A stretch of 64,000 bases of DNA, taken from positions 2,008,501-2,072,500 of the forward strand of contig NZ_AP014809.1 of assembly GCF_002355515.1 (NCBI RefSeq), read 5' to 3'. This DNA comes from Methylorubrum populi. Its GTDB lineage: Bacteria > Pseudomonadota > Alphaproteobacteria > Rhizobiales > Beijerinckiaceae. Below are positions 1-8,955 of this stretch, in pieces. The position numbers and the translations under genes are program-made. Positions within the stretch are counted from its first letter, which is position 1; every line of letters starts with the position of its first letter. The notes beneath the pieces were generated by a model. It did not search any database. It was not told where the DNA came from and was given only the letters and a program-made list of their open reading frames with translations.

Positions 1-196
1 CGGTGAGGTCGGGATGGTGCCACGCGGCCTCGGCCAGATGGCCCACGGTGTTGATCACCATCAGCGTGCTCTTCCACGAGGCGGTCTTGTAGGTCCGGCG
101 AATCCAACCGTCCTCCAGCCGCCACTCCGGAAGCTCCTCCTTGAGCCGCCGCTCCACCGTCGCGTCGTCGAGGACGCCCTCGCGTGCCTGTGCCAT
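1..196 (-). CDS. Pterin-4a-carbinolamine dehydratase, 5' part only
   Basis: The first 65 codons of a minus-strand gene run off the left window edge. The start ATG lies at 194-196 behind a strong GGGAGG ribosome site. The visible protein shows the dehydratase family features: an N-terminal helix rich in charged residues, a W-K-S segment, and near the edge the motif W-H-H-P-D followed by L. The family dehydrates 4a-hydroxytetrahydropterins and also serves as a pterin-binding accessory protein. Its place beside C1 genes that depend on pterin-like carriers may be chance. The HHPD motif makes the call firm although the C-terminal third is outside the window. Confidence 0.85.
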   Translation of the reverse strand, partial: MAQAREGVLDDATVERRLKEELPEWRLEDGWIRRTYKTASWKSTLMVINTVGHLAEAAWHHPDLT

Positions 197-205
197 CGTC
201 ACCTC

Positions 206-237
206 CCTTGGAACCGGCGAACCTTGGAACCGGCGAA
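206..237. repeat. Two perfect tandem copies of a 16-bp unit
   Basis: The unit CCTTGGAACCGGCGAA occurs twice with no spacer, directly upstream of the ribosome site of the carbinolamine dehydratase gene. It may be replication slippage or a duplicated operator. The rest of 197-407 has no gene; an AT-rich patch near 345-365 could hold the promoter of the ABC transporter that follows. Confidence 0.8.
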
Positions 238-407
238 AACCTGCGTCCGGACGGGCGGCGGCGCAAGCCGGATCGAAGCGCGCGGGCCCGCATGTCGCAG
301 AGGAAACGCCGGGGCCGGCTGTGGACGGGGCGGAGCCGAGTCCCTATTAAAAAATTCAACAGAAAACGTCCGCTTCCCGAGAGGCGGGACGGCCTGATCG
401 AGAATTC

Positions 408-1415
408 ATGAGGACGCCCATGCTGTCACGGCGCGGAATGCTCGCGACGGCGGCCCTGTCGCTCGCGGCGGCGCTGCCGACGGTTCGCCCCGCGCGGGCG
501 GCGGGCGAGACATTCCGGCTCGGCGTGCTGCCCTTCGGCACCGCCTCCTGGGAGGCCGCGGTGATCAAGGCGCGCGGCTTCGATACGGCCAACGGCTTCA
601 CCCTCGACATCGTCAAGCTCGCCGGCAACGATGCCGCCCGCATCGCCTTCCTCGGCGGTCAGGTGGACGCGATCGTCGGCGACCTGATCTTCGCCGCCCG
701 GCTCGGCAACGAGGGACGCGGCGTGCGCTTCTCGCCCTACTCGACCACCGAGGGCGCGCTGATGGTGCCGGCCGGAAGTCCGATCACCGACCTGAAGGCG
801 CTCTCGGGCAAGCGGCTCGGGGTGGCCGGCGGGGCGCTCGACAAGAACTGGATCCTGCTGAAGGCGCAGGCGCGCGAGACGGCGGGGCTCGAACTCGACA
901 CCGCCGCGCAGATCGCCTACGGCGCGCCGCCGCTGCTGGCGCAGAAGCTGGAGAGCGGCGAGCTCGATGCGGCCCTGCTCTACTGGCAGTTCTGCGCGCG
1001 TCTCGAGGCCAAGGGCTTCAGGCGGCTGATCTCGGCCGACGACGTGATGCGGGCCTTCGGCGCCAAGGGCGCGGTCTCGCTGATCGGTTATCTCTACGAG
1101 GGTCACACCGTGGCCGACCGGGGCGAGGTGGTGCGCGGGTTCGCCCGGGCCTCGGCCGCTGCCAAGGATGCGCTGGCGAACGAGCCGGCCCTGTGGGAGA
1201 CGGTCCGACCGCTCATGGCGGCGGAGGACGATGCCACCTTCGCCACCCTCAAGCGCGACTTCCTCGCCGGCATCCCGCGCCGGCCGATCGCCGCCGAGCG
1301 CGCGGACGGCGAGCGCATCTACGCCGCCCTGGACCGGTTCGCGGGGGCGCAGCTCCTCGGCGCCGGCAAGACGCTGCCGCCGGATCTCTATCTCGACGCC
1401 GCGGGCAATGGCTGA
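408..1415 (+). CDS. ABC transporter substrate-binding protein (SsuA/TauA/NMT1-like)
   Basis: A 335-residue exported protein whose N-terminus has twin arginines in S-R-R-G-M-L followed by a hydrophobic stretch and an A-R-A cleavage region, so Tat or Sec export is likely. The fold resembles periplasmic binding proteins of nitrate, sulfonate and thiamine-precursor importers. A second possible start lies at 420. It is followed after 39 bases by a permease and then an ATPase, forming a complete importer. The ligand cannot be read from sequence. Position next to xoxF suggests, but does not show, a role in methylotrophy. Confidence 0.8.
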   Translation: MRTPMLSRRGMLATAALSLAAALPTVRPARAAGETFRLGVLPFGTASWEAAVIKARGFDTANGFTLDIVKLAGNDAARIAFLGGQVDAIVGDLIFAARLGNEGRGVRFSPYSTTEGALMVPAGSPITDLKALSGKRLGVAGGALDKNWILLKAQARETAGLELDTAAQIAYGAPPLLAQKLESGELDAALLYWQFCARLEAKGFRRLISADDVMRAFGAKGAVSLIGYLYEGHTVADRGEVVRGFARASAAAKDALANEPALWETVRPLMAAEDDATFATLKRDFLAGIPRRPIAAERADGERIYAALDRFAGAQLLGAGKTLPPDLYLDAAGNG

Positions 1416-1454
1416 CGACGCCGCGATGACGGCCTCGGTCCGCTGACGCTTCGC

Positions 1455-2189
1455 ATGGCCCTGCTCGCGCGCCTCCTCTCCCTCGCCGTCCTGCTCGCCC
1501 TCTGGCAGGGCGTCTCGGTCTACGCCGACATACGGACCCTGCCGGCACCGAGTGCGGTGCTCGCCTTCGTCCTGCGCGAGGCGGAAACGGGCGACCTCCT
1601 CTTCAATGTCGGCGTCACGCTCGCCCGCGTCGCGGTCTCCTTCGTGATCGCCATGAGCCTCGGCGTGCTGCTCGGCATCGCCCTGGGACGCTCGCGCTTC
1701 GCCGACCGGCTGCTCGACACGCCGCTTCTCGTGATCCTCAACACGCCGGCCCTCGTCATCACGGTGCTGGCCTATGTCTGGCTCGGGCTGACAGAGACCG
1801 CCGCCATCGTCGCGGTGGCACTCAACAAGTTGCCCAATGTCGCGGTCATCATGCGCGAGGGCGCCCGCGGCCTCGATCCCGGCCTGGAGGAGATGGCGAC
1901 GACCTACCGCTTCGACCGGCGCACCTGGATCGCCCACGTGCTGCTGCCGCAGCTCCAGCCCTTCATGGTGGCGGCGGCGCGCTCCGGCATCTCGCTCGCC
2001 TGGAAGATCGTGCTGGTGGTCGAGCTGCTCGGGCGCCCGAATGGGGTCGGCTTTGCCATCAACTACTACTTCACCCTCTTCGACGTCACCGCGGTGATCG
2101 GCTACAGCCTCGTCTTCATGAGCGTGATGCTCGCCATCGACGCCCTCCTGCTCCAGCCCCTCGACGCCCATGTCCGCCGCTGGCGCTGA
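1455..2189 (+). CDS. ABC transporter permease (SsuC/TauC family)
   Basis: A 244-residue inner membrane protein with about six hydrophobic segments and the BPD-transport-1 region. The cytoplasmic EAA-like loop is visible near the middle (E-E-M-A-T-T-Y-R-F-D), where the ATPase docks. It overlaps the next gene by 20 bases, so the three genes are one operon with coupled translation. Substrate unknown. Confidence 0.85.
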   Translation: MALLARLLSLAVLLALWQGVSVYADIRTLPAPSAVLAFVLREAETGDLLFNVGVTLARVAVSFVIAMSLGVLLGIALGRSRFADRLLDTPLLVILNTPALVITVLAYVWLGLTETAAIVAVALNKLPNVAVIMREGARGLDPGLEEMATTYRFDRRTWIAHVLLPQLQPFMVAAARSGISLAWKIVLVVELLGRPNGVGFAINYYFTLFDVTAVIGYSLVFMSVMLAIDALLLQPLDAHVRRWR

Positions 2190-2973
2190 GACGGGCCCCG
2201 AGGTGGCCGGCGCCGGGGCCGCGCCGCTCCTGCCCGCGCCCCTTCTGACGGTGCGTGTGGACCGCAAGGTCTATCGCAAGGCCGGCCGCAAGGCGCGCAC
2301 CGAAGCCGTGGAGGCGGTGCGCGGCCTCGCCTTCGACCTGTATGCCGGCGAGATCACCTGCCTGATCGGGCCTTCGGGGGCGGGCAAGACCACGACCCTG
2401 CGCATCCTGCTCGGCCTCGATCGCGACTTCGAGGGCGCTGTCATTCCCGAACCGTCCCGGGCCGGAATCGCGATGGTGTTCCAGGATCCGCGCCTGCTGC
2501 CCTGGCGCACGGTCGAGCAGAATGTCCGGCTCGGCCTGCCCCGTGAGCAGCGGGCGCGCGACCTCGACGCTCTGTTCGAATCGCTCGGGCTCACGCCCTG
2601 GCGCGCCCACTATCCCGGGGCGCTGTCCCTCGGGATGCAGCGCCGTGTGGCCCTCGCGCGGGCGCTGGCGCTGGAGCCGCGGATCCTCGTTCTCGACGAG
2701 CCCTTCGTCTCCCTCGACGACGCCGCCGCCGCCTCCCTGCGCGCGCTGGTGGTCGAGGCGGTGGGCCGTTCCGGCACGAGCGTCCTGATGGTCACGCACA
2801 ACGTTGCCGAAGCCATCGAGATCGCCGACCGGCTCCTGCTGGTCTCGCCCCGGCCCGCCCATCTCCTGGCAAGCATTCCCCTCGAACGGCCGCGCACGGG
2901 GCGCGACCGGGCCTGGGCCGACGCGACCCGCGCAAGCATGGCCGCCCGTTTCCCCGGTATCGTTGCCGTGTGA
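2170..2973 (+). CDS. ABC transporter ATP-binding protein (SsuB/TauB family)
   Basis: A 267-residue nucleotide-binding subunit. Walker A is G-P-S-G-A-G-K-T-T, Walker B I-L-V-L-D-E-P, and the switch histidine lies in V-T-H-N-V. The signature motif reads L-S-L-G-M instead of the usual L-S-G-G-Q/M, a variant seen in this subfamily. The first 35 residues are an alanine-rich extension; an internal start is possible. It energises the importer formed with the two preceding genes. Confidence 0.88.
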   Translation: MSAAGAETGPEVAGAGAAPLLPAPLLTVRVDRKVYRKAGRKARTEAVEAVRGLAFDLYAGEITCLIGPSGAGKTTTLRILLGLDRDFEGAVIPEPSRAGIAMVFQDPRLLPWRTVEQNVRLGLPREQRARDLDALFESLGLTPWRAHYPGALSLGMQRRVALARALALEPRILVLDEPFVSLDDAAAASLRALVVEAVGRSGTSVLMVTHNVAEAIEIADRLLLVSPRPAHLLASIPLERPRTGRDRAWADATRASMAARFPGIVAV

Positions 2974-3258
2974 GGCGGGATCCGGGGCGGCCGTCGGGGG
3001 AGGATCCGAGTCGCGACGACGGCCGTCGAGCGAAGCCGAGGGGGCTGCAGCCGTCCGATTGCCGATTCGTCCCGGGTATCACCGCTGTCCCTTAAGGATA
3101 AGCGGAACGGTTCGGTGCAAAATTTTCCCGCTCGCAATTGGGCGATCCGGTCCCTCCGAGCCAGTCCGCCCCGCCATTCCCAGCCGCCTCATGTTTTGCG
3201 CTGCGATACCGAACACCCGTCTGAGGAGGGCAAATCTCAGGAATTAAAGTGCCGTTTC

Positions 3259-3294
3259 TGCATGCGGGTTGGGAAAATTTGGCCCGCCCATGCA
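3259..3294. promoter_or_regulatory. Interrupted inverted repeat upstream of xoxF
   Basis: TGCATG plus CGGG on the left pairs with CCCG and CATGCA on the right, with a two-base bulge and a 14-base AT-rich middle. It lies about 160 bp ahead of the candidate promoter and has no T-run, so it is more likely a protein-binding site or the far end of the upstream gene's terminator region than an intrinsic terminator. Confidence 0.4.
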
Positions 3295-3455
3295 GCGGAC
3301 GCATTTCATGGCACGATCTCGATCTTCGTTACGTCAAAGCAAAAGTGAGATGTGTGCGCCGCATATTAAATTGTGCAGCGCAAAAACTGCGTTTTATCAG
3401 AAAAATTCCATGATAAGGGTTGTGTCGGCTGCGACATTCGACGCGCGAAATCGAG

Positions 3456-3483
3456 TTGACGGCGGCGGAAATTTTCTTAGAGT
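3456..3483 (+). promoter_or_regulatory. Candidate xoxF promoter
   Basis: TTGACG at 3456-3461 and TAGAGT at 3478-3483 are separated by 16 bases, a fair match to a housekeeping-type promoter at the edge of the AT-rich zone. It would give a leader of about 195 bases before xoxF. Not confirmed; other promoters in the region are possible. Confidence 0.35.
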
Positions 3484-3685
3484 TCGTTCAAGCTTCGGTT
3501 TGAGGGGGCCGCTAGGGGATGCGGAACCAGCCGCTTAAGCTGCCGGGAATGCAGGATTATCCTGATTCCGGAGCAGCTGTCGCGAGCTGCCGGAGCGAAT
3601 ACCATCCCTGTCGCAAACAGCAGGTCAATCCAAGGCGGGCAGCGGGCTGCCGTCCGTCCGACGATAAGACCTGTCGGAGGAATCC

Positions 3686-5491
3686 ATGAGAGCGGTACAT
3701 CTTCTCGCCCTCGGTGCGGGTCTCGCTGCTGCGAGCCCGGCCCTGGCCAACGAAAGCGTCATGAAGGGCATCGCCAACCCGGCGGAGCAGGTTCTTCAGA
3801 CCGTCGACTACGCCAACACCCGCTATTCCAAGCTCGACCAGATCAACGCCAACAACGTCAAGAACCTCCAGGTTGCCTGGACCTTCTCGACCGGCGTTCT
3901 GCGCGGCCACGAGGGCTCCCCGCTCGTCGTCGGCAACATCATGTACGTCCACACGCCCTTCCCGAACATCGTCTACGCGCTGGATCTCGACCAGGGCGCC
4001 AAGATCGTGTGGAAGTACGAGCCCAAGCAGGATCCGTCCGTGATCCCGGTGATGTGCTGTGACACGGTCAACCGTGGTCTGGCCTACGCCGACGGCGCCA
4101 TCCTCCTGCACCAGGCCGACACCACGCTCGTGTCGCTCGACGCCAAGACCGGCAAGGTCAACTGGTCGGTCAAGAACGGCGACCCGTCCAAGGGTGAGAC
4201 CAACACCGCCACCGTTCTCCCGGTGAAGGACAAGGTCATCGTCGGCATCTCCGGCGGCGAGTTCGGCGTGAACTGCCACGTCACGGCTTACGACCTGAAG
4301 TCGGGCAAGAAGGTGTGGCGCGGCCACTCCCAGGGCCCCGACGCCGACATGATCATGGACCCCGAGAAGACCACCTCGCTCGGCAAGCCGGTCGGCAAGG
4401 ACTCCTCGCTGAAGACCTGGGAAGGCGATCAGTGGAAGACCGGCGGCGGCTGCACCTGGGGCTGGTTCTCCTACGATCCCAAGCTCGACCTCTTCTACTA
4501 CGGCTCGGGCAACCCCTCGACCTGGAACCCGAAGCAGCGTCCGGGCGACAACAAGTGGTCCATGACGATCTGGGCGCGTAACCCGGATACCGGCATGGCC
4601 AAGTGGGTCTACCAGATGACCCCGCACGACGAGTGGGACTACGACGGCATCAACGAGATGATCCTCACGGATCAGAAGATCGACGGCAAGGAGCGCCCGC
4701 TCCTGACGCACTTCGACCGTAACGGCTTCGGCTACACGCTCGATCGCGCCACCGGCGAACTGCTCGTCGCCGAGAAGTACGATCCGGTCGTGAACTGGGC
4801 CACCAAGGTCGACATGGACAAGGGTTCCAAGACCTACGGCCGTCCGCTGGTCGTGTCGAAGTACTCGACCGAGCAGAACGGCGAGGACGTGAACTCGAAG
4901 GGCATCTGCCCGGCGGCGCTCGGCTCCAAGGACCAGCAGCCGGCGGCCTTCTCGCCCAAGACCAACCTGTTCTACGTGCCGACCAACCACGTCTGCATGG
5001 ACTACGAGCCGTTCCGGGTGACCTACACCCCGGGCCAGCCCTATGTCGGTGCGACCCTCTCGATGTACCCGGCCCCCGGCTCGCACGGCGGCATGGGTAA
5101 CTTCATCGCCTGGGACGGCGTGAACGGTAAGATCAAGTGGTCGAACCCCGAGCAGTTCTCGGCCTGGGGCGGCGCGCTGGCCACCGCCGGTGACGTGGTC
5201 TTCTACGGCACGCTGGAAGGCTACCTGAAGGCGGTCGACTCGAAGTCGGGTAAGGAACTCTACAAGTTCAAGACCCCGTCGGGCATCATCGGCAACGTGA
5301 TGACCTACGAGCACAAGGGCAAGCAGTACGTGGGCGTCCTGTCGGGCGTCGGCGGCTGGGCTGGCATCGGCCTCGCGGCCGGCCTGACCGACCCGAACGC
5401 CGGCCTCGGCGCGGTGGGCGGCTACGCGGCCCTGTCGAGCTACACCAACCTCGGTGGCCAGCTGACGGTCTTCGCTCTGCCGAACAACTAA
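3686..5491 (+). CDS. xoxF: Lanthanide-dependent PQQ methanol dehydrogenase XoxF
   Basis: A 601-residue periplasmic quinoprotein with a 21-residue signal peptide ending A-L-A. It oxidises methanol, and likely formaldehyde, using PQQ and a light lanthanide, and reduces cytochrome XoxG. The adjacent cysteine pair that forms the active-site disulfide ring is at C124-C125. The motif H-D-E-W-D-Y-D-G places the catalytic aspartate at D318 and the extra lanthanide-coordinating aspartate at D320; calcium enzymes (MxaF) have alanine there. Beta-propeller tryptophan-docking repeats run through the protein. Codon use is strongly biased, as in highly expressed genes. A strong terminator follows. The genome may hold a second xoxF copy, so the copy number (xoxF1 or xoxF2) is inferred from neighbours only. 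Confidence 0.97.
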   Translation: MRAVHLLALGAGLAAASPALANESVMKGIANPAEQVLQTVDYANTRYSKLDQINANNVKNLQVAWTFSTGVLRGHEGSPLVVGNIMYVHTPFPNIVYALDLDQGAKIVWKYEPKQDPSVIPVMCCDTVNRGLAYADGAILLHQADTTLVSLDAKTGKVNWSVKNGDPSKGETNTATVLPVKDKVIVGISGGEFGVNCHVTAYDLKSGKKVWRGHSQGPDADMIMDPEKTTSLGKPVGKDSSLKTWEGDQWKTGGGCTWGWFSYDPKLDLFYYGSGNPSTWNPKQRPGDNKWSMTIWARNPDTGMAKWVYQMTPHDEWDYDGINEMILTDQKIDGKERPLLTHFDRNGFGYTLDRATGELLVAEKYDPVVNWATKVDMDKGSKTYGRPLVVSKYSTEQNGEDVNSKGICPAALGSKDQQPAAFSPKTNLFYVPTNHVCMDYEPFRVTYTPGQPYVGATLSMYPAPGSHGGMGNFIAWDGVNGKIKWSNPEQFSAWGGALATAGDVVFYGTLEGYLKAVDSKSGKELYKFKTPSGIIGNVMTYEHKGKQYVGVLSGVGGWAGIGLAAGLTDPNAGLGAVGGYAALSSYTNLGGQLTVFALPNN

Positions 5492-5518
5492 GTCGTCGCT
5501 TGCGACACTGAGCCTAAG

Positions 5519-5560
5519 GATGCCGGCGCGGGAAATCGCGCCGGCATCTTTATGATTTTA
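5519..5560 (+). terminator. Strong intrinsic terminator after xoxF
   Basis: A perfect 12-bp stem GATGCCGGCGCG / CGCGCCGGCATC with a six-base loop is followed by a T-rich run. It lies between xoxF and xoxG, so xoxG and xoxJ probably receive only readthrough or use their own promoter, giving more dehydrogenase than cytochrome. Confidence 0.9.
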
Positions 5561-5637
5561 TGATTATGCTGTAGGGCCTGCTAGTAGCCGCACGATCTAC
5601 GTTGCGGTGCAACATGATGGTCTCGGGAGAAACGTCG

Positions 5638-6237
5638 TTGTCTTCGATAAAAAGAACCGCTGTTCTTGGTCTCGTCGGTGCGGCCCTGCTCGGAGCGGTT
5701 CCGACCGCGACCGCCGTCCTCGCGCAGGACGCCAAGCCGGAACTCGCCAACAAGCTCGATCCGAACGCCAAGGAGATTGACGAGCCGGTGCTCAAGGCCG
5801 CCACGGCGGTGAAGGAAGAAGATGGCAAGTACCTCGACAAGGATGGCCACCCGACCTTCCACATCACCAACGACGGCAAGAAGGTCGATTGGTACACCTA
5901 TTCCGGGTACCGCCGGTATCACGCCGAGTGCCACGTCTGCCACGGTCCGGACGGCATGGGTTCGACCTACGCCCCCGTCCTGAAGGACTCGCTCAAGCGC
6001 CTCTCCTACGAAGAGTTCTACGGCATCCTCGCCGGTGGCCGTCAGAACCATACGGCGGGCAACGAGAGCGTCATGCCGGCCTTCGGCGATAACAAGAACG
6101 TCATGTGCTACGCCAACGACCTCTACGTGTACCTGCGCGCCCGCGCCGCCGGTGCCTGGGGCCGTGCGCGTCCGGGCGAGAAGGAAGAGAAGCCCGAGAG
6201 CGCCAAGACGGCCGAGAAGGAGTGCCTCGGCGGCTGA
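5638..6237 (+). CDS. xoxG: Cytochrome c XoxG, electron acceptor of XoxF
   Basis: A TTG start at 5638 is chosen because it follows GGGAGAA at good spacing and gives a clean signal peptide of about 27 residues ending V-L-A-Q; an ATG further upstream at 5602 would add 12 residues. The mature protein is a class I c-type cytochrome with one haem site, C-H-V-C-H at about residues 98-102, and a later M-P-A-F segment that probably supplies the axial methionine. It takes electrons from XoxF in the periplasm. The stop codon overlaps the xoxJ start. Confidence 0.93.
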   Translation: MSSIKRTAVLGLVGAALLGAVPTATAVLAQDAKPELANKLDPNAKEIDEPVLKAATAVKEEDGKYLDKDGHPTFHITNDGKKVDWYTYSGYRRYHAECHVCHGPDGMGSTYAPVLKDSLKRLSYEEFYGILAGGRQNHTAGNESVMPAFGDNKNVMCYANDLYVYLRARAAGAWGRARPGEKEEKPESAKTAEKECLGG

Positions 6238-7091
6238 TGACCCGCTCGAGCCCTCTCGTTTCAATCGCGGCCGCCGCGCTCCTGCTCTCGGCAGGGGCGC
6301 GGCCCGTCCATGCGCAACATCTGCCGGATCTGGTCACGCAGGACGTCCTGCGCGTCTGCAGCGATCCCGGCAACATGCCGTTCTCCGCCCGCAAGGGCGA
6401 CGGCTTCGAGAACAAGATCGCGCAGATCGTCGCCGACGAACTGAAGGTGAAGCTGCGCTACTATTGGCTCACCCAGGGGCCCGGCTTCGTCCGCAACACC
6501 CTCGGGACCGGCCTGTGCGACCTGATCATCGGCACGTCGGGCGGCGAGATCGTTCAGGCGACCAATCCCTATTACCGGTCGGCCTACGTCCTGGTGGCAC
6601 GCAAGGGCGAGCTGCCGGACATCAAGGCTCTCGACGACCCGCGGCTGAAGGATCGGCAGATCGGCATCATCGCCGGCACCCCGCCCTCCAACCGTCTGAG
6701 CGAGCTGAAGCTCGTCGGCGAGCACATCCACGCCTACGCGCCCTACGCTTTCGGAGCCGAGCGCAAGCATCAGACCGTGGCGGCGGAAGTGATCGCCGAT
6801 CTCGCCGAGAAGAAGATCGACGTGGCGATCCTCTGGGGTCCGGCCGCGGGCTGGCTGGCCAAGCAGAGCGGCGTTCCGATGGATGTGGTGCCGCTCCTCA
6901 ACGAGTCGTCGCGCCCGCCCCTGACCTTTCGCGTCTCGATGGGCGTGCGCCAGAACGAGAACGACTGGAAGCGCAGCCTCAACACCGTCCTGCGCAAACG
7001 CAAGGCCGATATCGAGAAGGTCTTGAGGGAATACGACGTGCCGCTGCTCGCCGAGGAGGAGAACAAGCTTCTCGGTGCGGCGGAGGAGTGA
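6237..7091 (+). CDS. xoxJ: Periplasmic binding-protein-like XoxJ
   Basis: A 284-residue exported protein with a signal peptide ending V-H-A-Q and a type 2 periplasmic binding protein fold, resembling amino-acid binding proteins and MxaJ. There is no permease next to it, consistent with the family's proposed role in maturation or activation of the XoxF apoenzyme rather than transport. Its start codon overlaps the xoxG stop, so the two are cotranslated. C-terminal residues are lysine and glutamate rich. Confidence 0.93.
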   Translation: MTRSSPLVSIAAAALLLSAGARPVHAQHLPDLVTQDVLRVCSDPGNMPFSARKGDGFENKIAQIVADELKVKLRYYWLTQGPGFVRNTLGTGLCDLIIGTSGGEIVQATNPYYRSAYVLVARKGELPDIKALDDPRLKDRQIGIIAGTPPSNRLSELKLVGEHIHAYAPYAFGAERKHQTVAAEVIADLAEKKIDVAILWGPAAGWLAKQSGVPMDVVPLLNESSRPPLTFRVSMGVRQNENDWKRSLNTVLRKRKADIEKVLREYDVPLLAEEENKLLGAAEE

Positions 7092-7109
7092 TCGCCCGCT
7101 TCGCGATCG

Positions 7110-7139
7110 AGGCTCAAACCCGCGGTTCGGGCCTTTTTC
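7110..7139. terminator. Weak hairpin with T-run between convergent xoxJ and folK
   Basis: GGCTC pairs with GGGCC around a loop containing a second small CCCG/CGGG stem, followed on the plus strand by five T. It lies in the 46-bp space between two converging genes and probably ends the xoxGJ transcript. Confidence 0.5.
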
Positions 7140-7614
7140 ATTCGACCCGCTCGATCCCCGTCGCGTCGAGCTTGGCCAGGGCTTGCGCCACGGTCTCGCC
7201 GCCGATGACGAGATCGGGGGCGATCTCGGCCAGCGGCACCAGCACGAAGGCCCGCTCGCGCACGAAGCGATGCGGCAGCACGAGGCGCTCGTCGGACACT
7301 TGCGCCCCCTCGTAGGCCAGCACGTCGATGTCGATCACCCGCGGTCCCCAGCGGCGCTCGCGAACCCGTCCGAGCGCCGCCTCGATCGCCAGGCAGACTT
7401 CCAGCAGCCCGTGCGGCGTCAGATCGGTGTCGATCGCCACCGCCGCGTTCAGGAACCAGTCCTGGTCGGTGTCGCCCCAGGGCGGCGTGCGGTAATCGGC
7501 GGAGCGCGCCGCGACCCGGATGCCGGGCGTCGCCGCGAGGTGCTCGACGGCCTCGGCCAGCCTCGCGGACTTGTCGCCGATATTGCTGCCGAGGCCGAGA
7601 TAGGCGCGCGTCAT
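7138..7614 (-). CDS. folK: 2-amino-4-hydroxy-6-hydroxymethyldihydropteridine pyrophosphokinase
   Basis: A 158-residue cytoplasmic folate enzyme that transfers pyrophosphate from ATP to the hydroxymethylpterin. It begins with the family signature L-G-L-G-S-N-I-G-D and carries the R-W-G-P-R-x-I-D-I-D magnesium and ATP site near residues 90-100. The start overlaps the folB stop by four bases. It closes a folP-folB-folK operon that makes folate, the second C1 carrier of methylotrophs. Confidence 0.95.
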   Translation of the reverse strand: MTRAYLGLGSNIGDKSARLAEAVEHLAATPGIRVAARSADYRTPPWGDTDQDWFLNAAVAIDTDLTPHGLLEVCLAIEAALGRVRERRWGPRVIDIDVLAYEGAQVSDERLVLPHRFVRERAFVLVPLAEIAPDLVIGGETVAQALAKLDATGIERVE

Positions 7615-8003
7615 CTCTTCTCCGTCGGCGAGACGCGGTCCGCGCGGCCGCGCACGATCTCGATGGCCGCGTAGTCGAGCACGGCGGGGATCGGCGCGCT
7701 CGGCTTGTCGATCCGCACCGCAATCGTCTCGATGCGGGGGAAGCGCGCGAGGCAGGTCTCGGCGATCGCCTCGGCCAGCGCCTCGATCAGGGCGAAGCGC
7801 CGGTTGGTGGCGATGTCGAGGGCGATCTCGGCCAGATCCGCGTAGCTCACGGTGGCGGCGACGTCGTCGCTGCGCCCGGCCTGCGACAGGTCGAGGCGGC
7901 ATTCGAGCGAGATGTAGAAGCGCTGGCCGAGCCGCTCCTCCTCCGGCAGCACGCCGTGACGGGCGAAGACCGCGAGGCGGTGGACGAGGATGCGGTCAGC
8001 CAT
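7611..8003 (-). CDS. folB: Dihydroneopterin aldolase
   Basis: A 130-residue protein of the FolB/FolX fold that converts dihydroneopterin to hydroxymethyl-dihydropterin and glycolaldehyde. Visible family features are the N-terminal A-x-H-G-V-L-P-E-E segment, the S-Y-A-D-L middle and a C-terminal K-P-S-A-P-I-P strand. The gene overlaps folP by eight bases and folK by four. Confidence 0.94.
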   Translation of the reverse strand: MADRILVHRLAVFARHGVLPEEERLGQRFYISLECRLDLSQAGRSDDVAATVSYADLAEIALDIATNRRFALIEALAEAIAETCLARFPRIETIAVRIDKPSAPIPAVLDYAAIEIVRGRADRVSPTEKR

Positions 8004-8850
8004 GGAGCGACCCGGGGCGCATCACCGCGTCGAGCACCCGCAGGGCCTCGACATGCGGCGCCACATCGTGGACGCGCATGATGTCGGCTCCGAGCGAGCC
8101 GGCGAGCACGTGCGCGGCGAGCGACCCGACGAGGCGGTCGCGCGGCGCCGTCTCCCGGTCGTGCAGGCGCCCGAGCAGGCTCTTGCGCGAGACGCCGACG
8201 AGGAGGGGGAAGCCCAGCGCCCGGATCTCGGGAAGCCGGCGCAGGGCTTCGAGATGCTGCTCCCAGCTCTTGCCGAAACCGATGCCGGGATCGAGCACGA
8301 TGTCGCCCTCCGCGATTCCGGCGCGGCGAGCGATGTCGAGCGAGCGCTCGAAGAAGCGCAACATGTCGGCGACGATGTCGATAGAGCCGTCGATCGTCTC
8401 GCGGTTGTGCATGACGATGACCGGCGCGCCGTGCTCGGCGGCGACCCGGGCGATGTCCGGCTCGCGCTGCAGACCCCAGACATCGTTGACCAGGGTGGCG
8501 CCGGCCTTCAGCGCGACGTCGGCCGTGGAGGCCTTATAGGTGTCGATCGAGATCGGGACGGACAGGCCGGGCGCCACGGCGCCGATCACCGGCAGGACGC
8601 GGGACTGCTCTTCGGCAGCCGGCACCGGCGTGTGGCCGGGCCGGGTCGACTCGCCGCCGATGTCGAGGATGTCGGCGCCGTCCTGCGTCAGCGCCGCCGC
8701 CTGTTCACGCGCCGCCTCGACGCCCTCGAAGCGACCGCCATCCGAGAACGAGTCCGGCGTGACGTTGAGGATGCCCATCACCAGCGTGCGCCGGCCGAGG
8801 TCGGGCAGCAGGGTTTGCAGGCGCGTCGGCGGGGAAGCGGAGGGCGGCAT
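7996..8850 (-). CDS. folP: Dihydropteroate synthase
   Basis: A TIM-barrel enzyme joining hydroxymethyldihydropterin pyrophosphate to p-aminobenzoate; the target of sulfonamides. The pterin-binding signatures G-I-L-N-V-T-P-D-S-F-S-D and D-I-G-G-E-S-T-R-P-G are clear, as is the D-P-G-I-G-F-G-K loop. The ATG at 8850 gives 284 residues and is preferred; an ATG at 8901 would add 17 residues. First gene of the folPBK operon. Confidence 0.95.
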   Translation of the reverse strand: MPPSASPPTRLQTLLPDLGRRTLVMGILNVTPDSFSDGGRFEGVEAAREQAAALTQDGADILDIGGESTRPGHTPVPAAEEQSRVLPVIGAVAPGLSVPISIDTYKASTADVALKAGATLVNDVWGLQREPDIARVAAEHGAPVIVMHNRETIDGSIDIVADMLRFFERSLDIARRAGIAEGDIVLDPGIGFGKSWEQHLEALRRLPEIRALGFPLLVGVSRKSLLGRLHDRETAPRDRLVGSLAAHVLAGSLGADIMRVHDVAPHVEALRVLDAVMRPGSLHG

Positions 8851-8955
8851 CGGGTGTCGTCGACTCGTCGGGGTCCGGCCTGCCGGCCTAGCCCCTCGCA
8901 TCCCGTTTAGCCAGATCCCTCGTGCCCTTTCGCGGGGCTGCGGTCGCGCGCCGGC

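Larger units (their letters stand above)
2974..3685 (+). promoter_or_regulatory. Long upstream region of xoxF, no gene
   Basis: The 712 bases between the ABC operon and xoxF contain no credible coding sequence. The part from about 3290 to 3490 is much more AT-rich than its surroundings, as expected for a regulated promoter. A strong ribosome site GGAGGAA sits just before the xoxF ATG. The length suggests a long leader or distant activator sites. In M. extorquens xoxF expression responds to lanthanide and needs XoxF itself and MxbDM; those rules are known biology, the sites are not identified here. Confidence 0.6.

Noticed and set aside
426..2267. 613-codon open frame antisense to the ABC transporter genes
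   Set aside because: Spans two unrelated genes on the other strand and has no ribosome site or recognizable domain.
3557..5314. Long open frame antisense to xoxF (over 580 codons)
   Set aside because: High GC coding sequence with strong third-position bias leaves antisense frames open. The translation is low-complexity V/G/R/H rich without motifs, and xoxF itself is certain.
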